Notes under the pieces: model-generated
What the model saw: only the letters and a program-made list of their open reading frames with translations
Databases searched by the model: none
Told to the model about the DNA's origin: nothing
Position numbers and translations under genes: made by a program
DNA from: Solirubrobacteraceae bacterium
Lineage (GTDB): Bacteria > Actinomycetota > Thermoleophilia > Solirubrobacterales > Solirubrobacteraceae
Reading direction: 5' to 3'
Assembly: GCA_030447505.1 (NCBI GenBank)
Contig: JAUJOT010000002.1
Coordinates: 186,001-250,000 of the forward strand
Length of the DNA stretch: 64,000 bases
Shown: one piece after another, positions 1 to 7,935 of the stretch
How positions within the stretch are numbered: the stretch's first letter is position 1
How the letters are laid out: each line of letters starts with the position of its first letter

Positions 1-2
1 CG

Positions 3-1205
3 GGTGACGCCCGCGCAGCCGACGCCGCGGCCGACGCGTTCGCGCAGTTTCGCGCGGCGGTCGTGGCAACGCGCGACCTGGCCGGTCTGAACCCCGAGGC
101 GCTGCTGATCAACACGACCCGCAAGGCCGCCGCGAGCCGCGCTGCGCGGGCGCCGCTGGGCGTCTGCGCCGTCGTTCCGTTGCTGCTCGCCGCGCGCGCC
201 GACAAGACGATCTCGCCCGTCGATCTCGACTGCCTCGAGCAGCATCTCGAGGGCTGCTGGGCCTGCCGCGCCCCGGTCGCGCGCTTCCACGCCGCCGAGC
301 GCGCCTACCGCGATCCCCCCGAGCCGGCGATCGATCCGGCGATCGCCGCGCAGATCATCGCCGCGATGGCGGCGGCGCCCGGCCACGGCGCCGAGCCGCC
401 CACGGCGAACGGCAGCGCCGATCAGCCGCCGACCGCGGGCGTCGTCCCCGTCGCCGCCGAAGCCGAGCGTGCGGCCGCCGGCGGCGCGACGACCGAGTTC
501 CGCACGCCCGACGAGCCCGAGGCCGATCCCGCTGCCGTCGCGAGCGTGACGAGCAAGGGCTCATCCGAGCCCGCGCGCTCGCGAGCGCGCCTCGCCGCCG
601 GTCTGCCACGCGTGCGGCGCCCTGGCGCCAGGGCAGCCAGGGCGCGCGCCGGCCGCGTCCGCGACCGCGGGCGCTCGAGCTCGCGCTCGCGCTCGCGGCT
701 GGCCGTCATGCTGCCGATCGCCGTGGTGCTCGTCGCGCTGCTCGTGGCGCTCTCCGTCGCCGGCGTCTTCGCCGCCAACGACCCGGCCTCGAGCCCGCGC
801 GTCGACGTGCCCGCCGACGCTCCGGCGGACACCGAACCCGCCGATGTCGTCGTCGTGCCGGGCGCCGACCAGGCGAGCTCCGACGACGTCGAGCAGGCCA
901 AGGCGCGCGAGCGCGCCCGCACGCAGCGCAAGCGCGACGCCGCAGCCAAGCCCGAGTCCGGGGCACAGACCCCGGCGACACCGCCGCCGGCGGCAGTCGC
1001 ACCGCCCGCGGCCGCGGCGACGAACCCGCCGCCGCCGCCACCCGCGCCGGACGCGACGGCCGACGACGGCAGCTCGACGAGCGGCAGGTCCCCGAAGGTC
1101 GACGCCGGCAGCGGCGCGACCGGCGCCGAGCAGATCCCGCCCAGCGAGGACACCTCGTCGGTTCCGGACCTCGCGCCGCCGCCCGAGCCCGTGACGGCGC
1201 CGTAG
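3..1205 (+). CDS. Anti-sigma-like zinc-finger, proline-rich membrane protein (5' end outside window)
   Basis: The reading frame is open to the left window edge, so the true start is probably upstream; the first in-window start is GTG at 63. Counting from that GTG, residues 57-68 contain C-x3-H-x3-C-x2-C, the spacing typical of zinc-binding anti-sigma (ZAS-type) domains. The residues before it (FAQFRAAVVATRDLAG and following) faintly resemble a sigma-70 region 2 helix pair. One hydrophobic segment lies near residues 213-238 (LAVMLPIAVVLVALLVALSV), preceded by an Arg/Ser-rich stretch. The rest, after the membrane segment, is a disordered Pro/Ala-rich tail. I infer a membrane-tethered regulator with a cytoplasmic zinc finger and an extracytoplasmic low-complexity tail; the sigma partner is not visible. 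It ends 3 bases before the proline dehydrogenase start. Confidence 0.6.
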   Translation, partial: GDARAADAAADAFAQFRAAVVATRDLAGLNPEALLINTTRKAAASRAARAPLGVCAVVPLLLAARADKTISPVDLDCLEQHLEGCWACRAPVARFHAAERAYRDPPEPAIDPAIAAQIIAAMAAAPGHGAEPPTANGSADQPPTAGVVPVAAEAERAAAGGATTEFRTPDEPEADPAAVASVTSKGSSEPARSRARLAAGLPRVRRPGARAARARAGRVRDRGRSSSRSRSRLAVMLPIAVVLVALLVALSVAGVFAANDPASSPRVDVPADAPADTEPADVVVVPGADQASSDDVEQAKARERARTQRKRDAAAKPESGAQTPATPPPAAVAPPAAAATNPPPPPPAPDATADDGSSTSGRSPKVDAGSGATGAEQIPPSEDTSSVPDLAPPPEPVTAP

Positions 1206-1208
1206 CGG

Positions 1209-2570
1209 GTGGTCGTGGGCGCCGCCACATCGCTCGAGCCTGAGATCCGGCGCGTCGGCAAGGCGCTGTCCGAGGGCTTTCCGTCGCACCGCGGCAACCC
1301 CTTGAAGGTCCTCGACGACCGCGCGATGGACCTCGCGGCGCAGGACGCCGAGCTGCGCGCCGCGCTGTTTCGCTTCGTCGACGTCGTCCCCGCCTGCCGC
1401 TCGCTCGACGACCTCGCCGCGCACCTGACGAGCTTCCTCGGCGAGGTCCACGCACAGCCGCCGTCGCTGCGCGCGGCGATGCGGATCGGCGACACGAAGG
1501 CGGGCCGCGCGGCGCTCGGGGCGGCCGGCGCGGCCGGCGTGCGCCGGATGGCGCACCGCTTCATCGTCGGCGAGGACCCGCAGGCCGCCCTGCCGACGCT
1601 GCGCAGGCTCTGGCGCGACGGGATCGCCGCCTCCGTCGACCTGCTCGGCGAGGCGACCGTCACCGCCGAGGAGGCCGACCGCTACGCCGCCCGCTGCGCG
1701 CAGGCGCTCGACACCCTCGCCGCGGCGTACGCGCGGATGGACGAACAGCCGCTGCTCGAGCGCGACGCGAGCGGACCGCTGCCGCGCGCGAACCTGTCCG
1801 TGAAGGTCTCCGCGCTGACGCCGCTGCTGCGACCCGAGGCGCCCGAGCGCGGCCAGCGCGACGCAGCGCCGCGGCTGCGCGCCCTGCTGCGCCAGGCCAA
1901 GCAGCTCGACGCGCACCTGCACATCGACATGGAGTCGCTGGACACCCGTGAGGCGGTGCTCGAGCTCGTTCTCGATCTGCTCGCCGAAGCGGAGTTCGCC
2001 GACGGGCCGAGCGCCGGCGTCGTCCTGCAGGCCTACCTGCGCGACTCGCCGCAGACGCTCGACACGATCCTCGAGTGGGCGGACCGGACGCCGCGCGCGC
2101 TGCCGCTCGTCGTGCGCCTCGTCAAGGGCGCCTACTGGGATCACGAGGTCGTCGAGGCGCGCCAGCACGGCTGGAGCGTGCCCGTCTTCGAGCGCAAGGG
2201 CGACTGCGACGCGAACTTCGAGGCGCTCACCGCCCGCCTGCTCGAGGCCCGGCCACTCGTGCGCGTCGCGATCGCCTCGCACAACCTGCGCTCGGTCGCC
2301 CACGCGATCGCCCGCAACCGGCTGCTCGACGGCGAGCCGCGCGACGTCGAGTTCCAGGTCCTGCGCGGCCTCGGCGACGACCTCGGCCGGGCGCTCGCCG
2401 CGAGCGGGCTGCGCGTGCGCTCGTACTGTCCGGTCGGCGATCTCGTCGCCGGGATGGCATACCTCGTCCGGCGGCTGCTCGAGAACACCGCAAACGAGTC
2501 CTTTCTCGCAGACCAGGCGCACGGCGTCCCGCTCGAGCAGCTGCTGGCGCCGCCGGAGACGTCGACATGA
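1209..2570 (+). CDS. Proline dehydrogenase (PRODH, PutA-type domain)
   Basis: 453 codons from GTG at 1209 (GTG at 1215 is an alternative). It should oxidise L-proline to delta-1-pyrroline-5-carboxylate with FAD, feeding electrons to quinones. Diagnostic PutA/PRODH barrel segments are present: LSVKVSAL, RLVKGAYWD, and the C-terminal MAYLVRRLLENTANESF, which carries the arginines that bind the substrate carboxylate. The length is longer than short monofunctional PRODHs (about 300 residues) because of an N-terminal helical arm, as in PutA. Its stop overlaps the next gene's ATG (ATGA), so translation is probably coupled with the P5C dehydrogenase that takes its product. The two activities that PutA fuses are here adjacent, separate chains. 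Confidence 0.92.
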   Translation: MVVGAATSLEPEIRRVGKALSEGFPSHRGNPLKVLDDRAMDLAAQDAELRAALFRFVDVVPACRSLDDLAAHLTSFLGEVHAQPPSLRAAMRIGDTKAGRAALGAAGAAGVRRMAHRFIVGEDPQAALPTLRRLWRDGIAASVDLLGEATVTAEEADRYAARCAQALDTLAAAYARMDEQPLLERDASGPLPRANLSVKVSALTPLLRPEAPERGQRDAAPRLRALLRQAKQLDAHLHIDMESLDTREAVLELVLDLLAEAEFADGPSAGVVLQAYLRDSPQTLDTILEWADRTPRALPLVVRLVKGAYWDHEVVEARQHGWSVPVFERKGDCDANFEALTARLLEARPLVRVAIASHNLRSVAHAIARNRLLDGEPRDVEFQVLRGLGDDLGRALAASGLRVRSYCPVGDLVAGMAYLVRRLLENTANESFLADQAHGVPLEQLLAPPETST

Positions 2571-4135
2571 CGACCTTGCCGCCGTTTCGCAACGAGCCCG
2601 TGCTCGAGCTGCGCCGCGCGACCGAGCGCTCCAAGCTGGCGGTCGGGCTCGGCGAGCTGCGCCTGCCGCTCAAGGTGCCCGTCTGGATCGGTCGCGAGCA
2701 GCGCTTCGGCGACGAGCTCGTCTCCACCGATCCGGGCCGCCCGGAGCGCATCGTCGCGCTCGCCGCCGCCGCGAGCGCCGAGGAGGCCGACGCCGCCGTC
2801 GCGACCGCGCAGGCCGCGTTCGGGCGCTGGGCCGCGACCCCGGTGCACGAGCGCGCCGCGGCGCTGCTGCGTGCCGCGGCATGGATGCGCGAGCGGCGCG
2901 CGTCGCTCGCTGCGCTGGCGCTGCGCGAGTGCGCGAAGCCCTGGCCCGAGGCCGACGCCGACGTCTGCGAGGCGATCGACTTCCTCGAGTTCTACGCCCG
3001 CGGGGCGCTCGAGCTGCAGGACCCAGACGGCTCGCAGCTGCTGCAGGTCCCCGGCGAGCGCAACGAGCTGCGCTACGTCCCGCGCGGCGTCTGTGCCGTG
3101 ATCGCGCCGTGGAACTTCCCGCTTGCGATCCCGACCGGGATGACCGCGGCGGCGCTTGCGACCGGCAACACGGTCGTGCTCAAGCCCGCCGAGCAGGCGC
3201 CGGGCTGCGGGATGCGCATCGTCGAGGCGCTGCGCGCGGGCGGGGTGCCGGCCGCCGCGATCGCGCTACTGCCCGGCGGGGGCGAGACCGGCGCCGCGCT
3301 CGCGCGCAACCCGGCCGTCGCGACGATCGCCTTCACCGGCTCGGGGCCGGTCGGCCTCGAGTTGCTGCGCAGCGCCGCCGAGGTCGCGCCCGGCGCGCGC
3401 CAGCTCACGCGCGTCGTCGCCGAGATGGGCGGCAAGAACTGCATCGTCGTCGATTCCGACGCCGACCTCGACGAGGCGATCCCCGCGATCGTCGAGTCCG
3501 CCTTTCACTACGCCGGACAGAAGTGCTCCGCCGCGGCTCGCGTGCTCGCCCACGAGGCGCTGCACGACGCGCTCGTCGAGCGGCTCGCGGGCGCCGTGGC
3601 GGGCCTGCAGGTCGGTCCGGCCGACGACTTCGGCACCGACGTCCCGCCGCTGATCGAGCGCGACGCCCAGCAGCGCGTGCAGCGCTACGCCGCGATCGCC
3701 GGCGAGAGCGGCGAGATCGTCACGGGCGAGCACGACGTGCCCGGCGAGGGCTGGTACGTCGCGCCCGTCGTGGCCGCGGGGCTGCCGCCGGACTCCCGTG
3801 TGCTGCGCGAGGAGGTCTTCGGCCCGCTGCTGACGGTCGAGTCGGTGCGCGACGTCGACGAGGCGATGGACCGCATCGACGGCCTCCCCGTCGCGCTCAC
3901 CGGCGGCCTGTTCAGTCGCAACCCGCGCACCGTCCAGCGCGTGATCGAGCGATCGCCGGTCGGCAACCTCTACATCAATCGCTCCACGACCGGCGCGATG
4001 GTCGGTCGTCAGCCGTTCGGCGGCAACCGGCTGTCGGGCACGGGGACGAAGGCCGGCGGCCGCGAATACCTGCTGCACTTCGTCGAGCCCCGCGTCGTGA
4101 CCGAGAACACGGTCCGCCACGGGCTCGTCGTGTAG
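2567..4135 (+). CDS. Delta-1-pyrroline-5-carboxylate dehydrogenase (aldehyde dehydrogenase family)
   Basis: 522 residues, starting at the ATG that overlaps the PRODH stop. It oxidises glutamate semialdehyde/P5C to glutamate with NAD, completing proline breakdown. Visible ALDH features: PWNFPLAIPTG, the NAD-binding FTGSGPVG, the general base Glu286 in VVAEMGGKN, the catalytic Cys320 in AGQKCSAAARV, and EEVFGPLL plus PFGGNRLSGTGTKAGG near the C-terminus. The last motif is typical of the P5CDH branch. Operon context with proline dehydrogenase makes the substrate assignment strong. Confidence 0.92.
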   Translation: MTTLPPFRNEPVLELRRATERSKLAVGLGELRLPLKVPVWIGREQRFGDELVSTDPGRPERIVALAAAASAEEADAAVATAQAAFGRWAATPVHERAAALLRAAAWMRERRASLAALALRECAKPWPEADADVCEAIDFLEFYARGALELQDPDGSQLLQVPGERNELRYVPRGVCAVIAPWNFPLAIPTGMTAAALATGNTVVLKPAEQAPGCGMRIVEALRAGGVPAAAIALLPGGGETGAALARNPAVATIAFTGSGPVGLELLRSAAEVAPGARQLTRVVAEMGGKNCIVVDSDADLDEAIPAIVESAFHYAGQKCSAAARVLAHEALHDALVERLAGAVAGLQVGPADDFGTDVPPLIERDAQQRVQRYAAIAGESGEIVTGEHDVPGEGWYVAPVVAAGLPPDSRVLREEVFGPLLTVESVRDVDEAMDRIDGLPVALTGGLFSRNPRTVQRVIERSPVGNLYINRSTTGAMVGRQPFGGNRLSGTGTKAGGREYLLHFVEPRVVTENTVRHGLVV

Positions 4136-4180
4136 GCAACGCGGCGCTTCCGCGCCCGCCACGCCGGGTAGCGCACGCCC

Positions 4181-4753
4181 ATGCGCGCATTCGACGCTCT
4201 TCCCCGCCTCGCCGAGCTCTCGCTGCAGACGGCACGGCAAGCCGGATCGCTCGCGCTGTCGGTCGTCCGCTCGGTCGCCGCGCCGGTCCTCGCGTGCCGC
4301 TCCGAAGATGACGGGGATCGCCGGACCGGCGACTCCGAGCCGCCCACGGGCCGTTCGGCCGGCGAGCCGTCTTCGGCGCCGGGCATGGCGCGCGGGCGCG
4401 CGGCCAGAGCGCCGACGCCGACGCCGACGCCCGACCCGCCTCGTCGCGAGCCCGAGCCGCCGGAGCCCGCCCCGCCGGAGCCCGAGCCGCCGGAGCCCGC
4501 CCACGTCGACCGCGACGCGGTCGTCGTCGCGCAGTCCGCCGACGCCGGGGCAGCCGACGGAGCCGGCGCGCAGATCCGCGTCGACGAGCCATGGAGCGGC
4601 TACCGGCAGCTCACGGCCAAGGACGTCACGGCACAGCTCGCGACGGCAGATGCCGCGATGCTCGCGGTGGTGCGCCTGTACGAATCGACGCATCGCAACC
4701 GCAGCACCGTGCTCGCCGAGATCGACCGCAGGCTCGCGACGGTCGACCGCTGA
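4181..4753 (+). CDS. Proline-rich protein with a C-terminal helical domain, function unknown
   Basis: 190 residues from ATG. There is no signal peptide; the N-terminus is amphipathic (RLAELSLQTARQAGSLALSV). The middle is a Pro/Glu repeat of the type PEPPEPAPPEPEPPEP. The last 60 residues form a compact helical domain with the pattern Y..LTAKDV...L......ML.VV.LYE...RNRSTVL.EI, a domain often seen at the C-terminus of actinobacterial proteins that also carry acidic or proline linkers. I do not recognise a catalytic function. It is convergent with the flavin reductase-like gene, sharing a stop-codon hairpin. Confidence 0.7.
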   Translation: MRAFDALPRLAELSLQTARQAGSLALSVVRSVAAPVLACRSEDDGDRRTGDSEPPTGRSAGEPSSAPGMARGRAARAPTPTPTPDPPRREPEPPEPAPPEPEPPEPAHVDRDAVVVAQSADAGAADGAGAQIRVDEPWSGYRQLTAKDVTAQLATADAAMLAVVRLYESTHRNRSTVLAEIDRRLATVDR

Positions 4754-4775
4754 CGCGCCAGCAGCGCGTCAGCGG
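4747..4775. terminator. Bidirectional hairpin spanning two convergent stop codons
   Basis: A perfect 12-bp stem (CCGCTGACGCGC with GCGCGTCAGCGG) and a 5-base loop. It contains the TGA of the plus-strand gene (4751-4753) and the TGA of the minus-strand gene (4769-4771). There is no U tract on either side, so it would act as a factor-assisted or tail-less terminator, or as an RNA 3'-end stabiliser. Confidence 0.6.
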
Positions 4776-5242
4776 CGCTCGACGCGCTTGACGCCGCGGC
4801 CCTCGTGCCAGGACTCGATCACGAGGAACTCCGGCGGATCGGGCAGGCTCACGACCGACAGCTCGGCGATGTCGCAGCGAAAGACGTGCGACGGGCCCGG
4901 CCCGCCCTTGCCACCGACGATCCGCGTCTTGATCTCCTCGTCGGTGACCTCCTCGACACGGCCCGCGAGCTTCGCGTCGCCGTGCCAGCCGGCGTCGGGG
5001 TCGGGTGAGCCGCTGTGCAGGGCGAAGCGCGGATCGCGCTGCAGGTCGCGTGCCTTGAGCGACTGCCACATGCTGCCGAGCCACAGCTCGCCGTCGGCGA
5101 AGATGACCTCGCTGCCGCTGATCCGCGGCGAGCCGTCCCGTCGCAGCGTCGCGAGCGTCTTGTGCACGAACGCGTCGAGGAACTCGCGCGCGAGCGCGGC
5201 CAGCTCGGGAGCCTGCGCTTCGATCTCAGCCCAGGACGCCAC
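4769..5242 (-). CDS. Pyridoxamine 5'-phosphate oxidase-fold (PPOX) flavin/F420 protein
   Basis: 157 residues from GTG at 5242. The split beta-barrel signature is visible: LATLRRDGSPRISGSEV, then GELWLGSMWQSLKARDLQRDP, then the alternating strands that end in WHEGRGVKRVER. Members bind FMN, F420 or heme and reduce or oxidise small substrates; the actual cofactor and substrate cannot be read from sequence. Length matches single-domain members. The gene after it on the same strand is PLP synthase pdxT, but 345 bases separate them, so an operon is not implied. A TAGGTT box nine bases upstream could drive a leaderless message. Confidence 0.85.
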   Translation of the reverse strand: MASWAEIEAQAPELAALAREFLDAFVHKTLATLRRDGSPRISGSEVIFADGELWLGSMWQSLKARDLQRDPRFALHSGSPDPDAGWHGDAKLAGRVEEVTDEEIKTRIVGGKGGPGPSHVFRCDIAELSVVSLPDPPEFLVIESWHEGRGVKRVERR

Positions 5243-5587
5243 GTCGTGGCAAACCTAACCGGCCCGCTGCCAGAAGACCACTCGTCAACGAACACGAGCC
5301 GCTACGCAGCTCACGCGTGCCGCGCCGCCGCAGGGCGGACGTCGAGCTGCCGGGCTCTCCCCGATGACGGCGAGGCCGATCTCGTCGGCCTCCCGCCGCT
5401 GTCACGCGCGCGGATCCTACCCGCGCTGGCGACCGTGCGGCGCGGCATGCATCTCGAGGATGAGCGCGTCTTGACGCGGCCGGTCGAGCGCGTCGAGCCG
5501 CGCTCACACGGTCACCTTTCGCCACCCGGGATACCCCGGGACGCGCGACTGCATCGTCACGGTGGCGCTACGCCCGCGGCCGCAGGG
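5243..5587. other. Intergenic stretch without a supported gene
   Basis: 345 bases between the PPOX gene and pdxT. Open frames here have Arg/Ala/Ser-rich GC-driven composition and no family resemblance. Apart from the -10-like box at 5252-5257 I see no RNA gene, repeat or obvious terminator. Confidence 0.5.
5252..5257 (-). promoter_or_regulatory. Candidate -10 box (TAGGTT) for the PPOX gene
   Basis: On the minus strand TAGGTT lies 9 bases before the GTG start at 5242, giving a transcript that would begin at or very near the start codon. No good -35 is seen. Confidence 0.35.
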
Positions 5588-6130
5588 TCAGCGGCCGTTG
5601 CAGGCAGCGAGAAAGCGCTCGTGCAGGCGCGTGTCCGTCCCGAGCTCGGGATGAAACGCGACGGCGAGCATCTCGCCCTGGCGGGCGGCGACCGAGTGGC
5701 CGTCGACCTCGGCCACGATCTCGACGTCGTCGCCGTGATCGGCGATCCACGGCGCTCGGATGAACACCGCCCGCAGTGGCGGGCCGCCGACGCCGCTGAT
5801 CTCGACGTCGGCCTCGAAGGAGCGCACCTGGCGCCCGAACGCGTTGCGGCGCGCCTCGATGTCCATCATCCCGAGGTGCTCGCGGTCGAGCATGATGAGC
5901 CCGGCGCATGTCCCGAAGACGGGCCTGCCGAACGACCGCAGAGGCTCGGCGAGGCCCTCGCGCTCGATCCCGAGCGTCATCGTCGTCGATTCGCCGCCGG
6001 GGATGACGAGCCCGTCGAGGCCCTCGAGATCGGCCGCAACGCGGACCTCGCGCACGTCGGCGCCGAGCCCGCGCAACATGCGCACGTGCGCCGCGAAGCC
6101 GCCCTGGAGTGCGAGCACCCCGATCAGCAT
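5588..6130 (-). CDS. pdxT: Pyridoxal 5'-phosphate synthase glutaminase subunit PdxT
   Basis: 180 residues, ATG start at 6130. It hydrolyses glutamine and channels ammonia to PdxS in the DXP-independent vitamin B6 pathway. The class I glutaminase triad is visible: Cys75 in FGTCAGL, His160 and Glu162 in AFHPEL; the PdxT-specific GGEST loop is at 45-49. Length equals the family norm (about 190). It starts 9 bases after the pdxS stop, so both are surely one transcript. Confidence 0.97.
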   Translation of the reverse strand: MLIGVLALQGGFAAHVRMLRGLGADVREVRVAADLEGLDGLVIPGGESTTMTLGIEREGLAEPLRSFGRPVFGTCAGLIMLDREHLGMMDIEARRNAFGRQVRSFEADVEISGVGGPPLRAVFIRAPWIADHGDDVEIVAEVDGHSVAARQGEMLAVAFHPELGTDTRLHERFLAACNGR

Positions 6131-6139
6131 CGGGCGCGA

Positions 6140-7024
6140 CTACCAGCCGCGCTGGGCGAGCAACTGGTCGTCGCCGAGCGCACGCGACTCCAGTGAGTCC
6201 ATCGCCGCGCCGAGGCCCTCGGAAGCCTGCGCGATGCGCATCGGATCGGCGAAGTGCGTGCATGCCTCGACGATCGCGCGAGCACGGCGCTCGGGGTTGG
6301 AAGACTTGAAGATCCCGGACCCGACGAACAGGCCCTCGGCGCCGAGCTGCATCATCAGCGACGCGTCGGCGGGCGTCGCGATGCCGCCGGCGCAGAACAG
6401 CACCACCGGCAGGCCGCCCTCGCGGGCGACGCCGCGGACGAGGTCAAGCGGCGCCCCGAGCTCCTTGGCGGCCGTCGGCAGCTCGGTCTCGTCGAGCGTC
6501 CCGAGCCGGCGGATGTCGGAGCGGATCGCGCGCATGTGGCGCACCGCCTCGACGATATCGCCGGTGCCCGCCTCGCCCTTGGAGCGGATCATCGCGGCGC
6601 CCTCGCCGATCCGTCGCAGCGCCTCGCCGAGGTTGGTCGCGCCGCACACGAAGGGGATCGAGAAGTCCCACTTGTCGATGTGGTTGTGCTCGTCGGCGGG
6701 CGTCAGGACCTCGGACTCGTCGATGTAGTCGACCTCGAGCGCCTCGAGCACCTGGGCCTCGGCGATGTGGCCGATGCGCGCCTTCGCCATGACGGGGATC
6801 GTGACCGCGTCCTGGATGCCCTTGATCATCGCGGGGTCAGACATCCGCGCGACGCCGCCATCGCGGCGGATGTCGGAGGGCACGCGCTCGAGCGCCATGA
6901 CGGCGCTCGCGCCGGCGGCCTCGGCGATGCGCGCCTGCTCGGCATCGACGACGTCCATGATGACGCCGCCCTTGAGCATCTCTGCCAGGCCGGCCTTGAC
7001 GCGGAATGTCGCTTCGTCTCGCAC
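6140..7024 (-). CDS. pdxS: Pyridoxal 5'-phosphate synthase lyase subunit PdxS
   Basis: 294 residues. It condenses ribose 5-phosphate, glyceraldehyde 3-phosphate and PdxT-derived ammonia to PLP. Asp24 (VIMDVV), Lys81 (VMAKARIGH) and Lys149 ([10 protein letters not shown]) occupy the numbered positions known from the Bacillus enzyme, supporting the GTG at 7024 as the start. The open frame continues further upstream, but the added residues are not conserved in the family and a -10 box sits at 7033-7038 inside them. First gene of pdxST. Confidence 0.97.
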   Translation of the reverse strand: MRDEATFRVKAGLAEMLKGGVIMDVVDAEQARIAEAAGASAVMALERVPSDIRRDGGVARMSDPAMIKGIQDAVTIPVMAKARIGHIAEAQVLEALEVDYIDESEVLTPADEHNHIDKWDFSIPFVCGATNLGEALRRIGEGAAMIRSKGEAGTGDIVEAVRHMRAIRSDIRRLGTLDETELPTAAKELGAPLDLVRGVAREGGLPVVLFCAGGIATPADASLMMQLGAEGLFVGSGIFKSSNPERRARAIVEACTHFADPMRIAQASEGLGAAMDSLESRALGDDQLLAQRGW

Positions 7025-7032
7025 TGAGCGCG

Positions 7033-7038
7033 ATTCTA
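7033..7038 (-). promoter_or_regulatory. -10 box (TAGAAT) of a leaderless pdxS promoter
   Basis: TAGAAT on the minus strand, 8 bases before the pdxS GTG. With the usual 6-8 base distance to the transcription start, the mRNA would begin at the start codon. There is no Shine-Dalgarno sequence in the gap. Confidence 0.55.
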
Positions 7039-7197
7039 CCGGGGCGGCCTGGCAGCCTTGCGCGGCCGCCGCGAGCGTCTCAGGCCGCAGCCGCGTTCGT
7101 GCGCGCGAAAGATGCCGCATGGAGATGTGGGCGCGGGGGGAAATTGTGAACTTCCTTGACATCCTCGTGCCCCGATCCACAGCCACTGCCGCGCCCC

Positions 7198-7935
7198 GTG
7201 CACGTCGTCGTGCTGGCCGCCGGGCGCGGCAGCCGCCTCGGCGCCCTCGGCGAGGGCACGCCGAAGTGGCTGCTGCGCGTCGGCGGCCGCACACTCGCCG
7301 ACCGGCAGCTCGAAGGGTTCGATCGCGCCGCAGGTTCCGTCGCTTCCGTCCGCGTCGTCGTGGGACATGCCCGTCACGCGATCGAGCTGGAGCTCGCGGC
7401 CCGCGCCGATCACGTGGGCGTGGTCGCCAACCCCGAGTTCGCCGAGCTCAACAACTGGTGGTCGCTGTTGCGCGCGCTGCGCGAGCTTCCCGAAGGCGGT
7501 CCCGTCGTGCTGCTGAACGCCGATCTGCTCGCAGAGCCCGAGCACGTCGCGGCGTTCATCGAGGAGGCTGCGGCGGGTCAGGCCGATGGCCTGCTCGCCG
7601 TCGACCTCGTCAAGCAGCTGACGGACGAGTCGATGAAGGTCTCGCTGACGCCGGACGGGACGCTGGCCCGGATCGGCAAGGTCGAGATCGACGATCCCGT
7701 CGGCGAGTACGTCGGCATGCTGATGGTCCGCGCTGTCGCGCTGCGGCGCCTGCGCGCCGTACTGGAGAGCTTCGTCGGGCGCGCCGAGGCTGCCAACGAG
7801 TGGTACGAAGGCGCGGTCGGGCAGACCGCGAGCGCCGGCGTCGCGTGGCACGTCTGGGCGATGGCGCCCGGGGCCTGGGCGGAGATCGACGACGACGCCG
7901 ATCTCGAAGCCGCGCAGTCGATGCGGGCAGCGTGA
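7198..7935 (+). CDS. Sugar-phosphate/CTP-type nucleotidyltransferase
   Basis: 245 residues from GTG at 7198, chosen because it gives the standard N-terminus [15 protein letters not shown]; the frame also offers TTG at 7156. The GRGSRLG...TPKWLL signature binds the nucleotide and VLLNADLL is the metal-binding strand. It resembles the phosphocholine cytidylyltransferase/LicC-like branch that activates small phosphorylated alcohols, including the conserved [14 protein letters not shown] segment seen in that branch. The next gene, overlapping by one base, makes sn-glycerol 1-phosphate, so CDP-activation of glycerol-1-phosphate is a reasonable guess; the true substrate is unproven. Confidence 0.75.
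   Translation: MHVVVLAAGRGSRLGALGEGTPKWLLRVGGRTLADRQLEGFDRAAGSVASVRVVVGHARHAIELELAARADHVGVVANPEFAELNNWWSLLRALRELPEGGPVVLLNADLLAEPEHVAAFIEEAAAGQADGLLAVDLVKQLTDESMKVSLTPDGTLARIGKVEIDDPVGEYVGMLMVRAVALRRLRAVLESFVGRAEAANEWYEGAVGQTASAGVAWHVWAMAPGAWAEIDDDADLEAAQSMRAA

Noticed and set aside
1948-4311. 787-codon plus-strand frame across the proline genes
   Set aside because: Ser/Arg/Thr-rich shadow of the proline dehydrogenase and P5C dehydrogenase genes.
7156-7161. TTGACA as a -35 box before the nucleotidyltransferase
   Set aside because: No TANNNT element stands 16-18 bases downstream, so it is not supported as a promoter.
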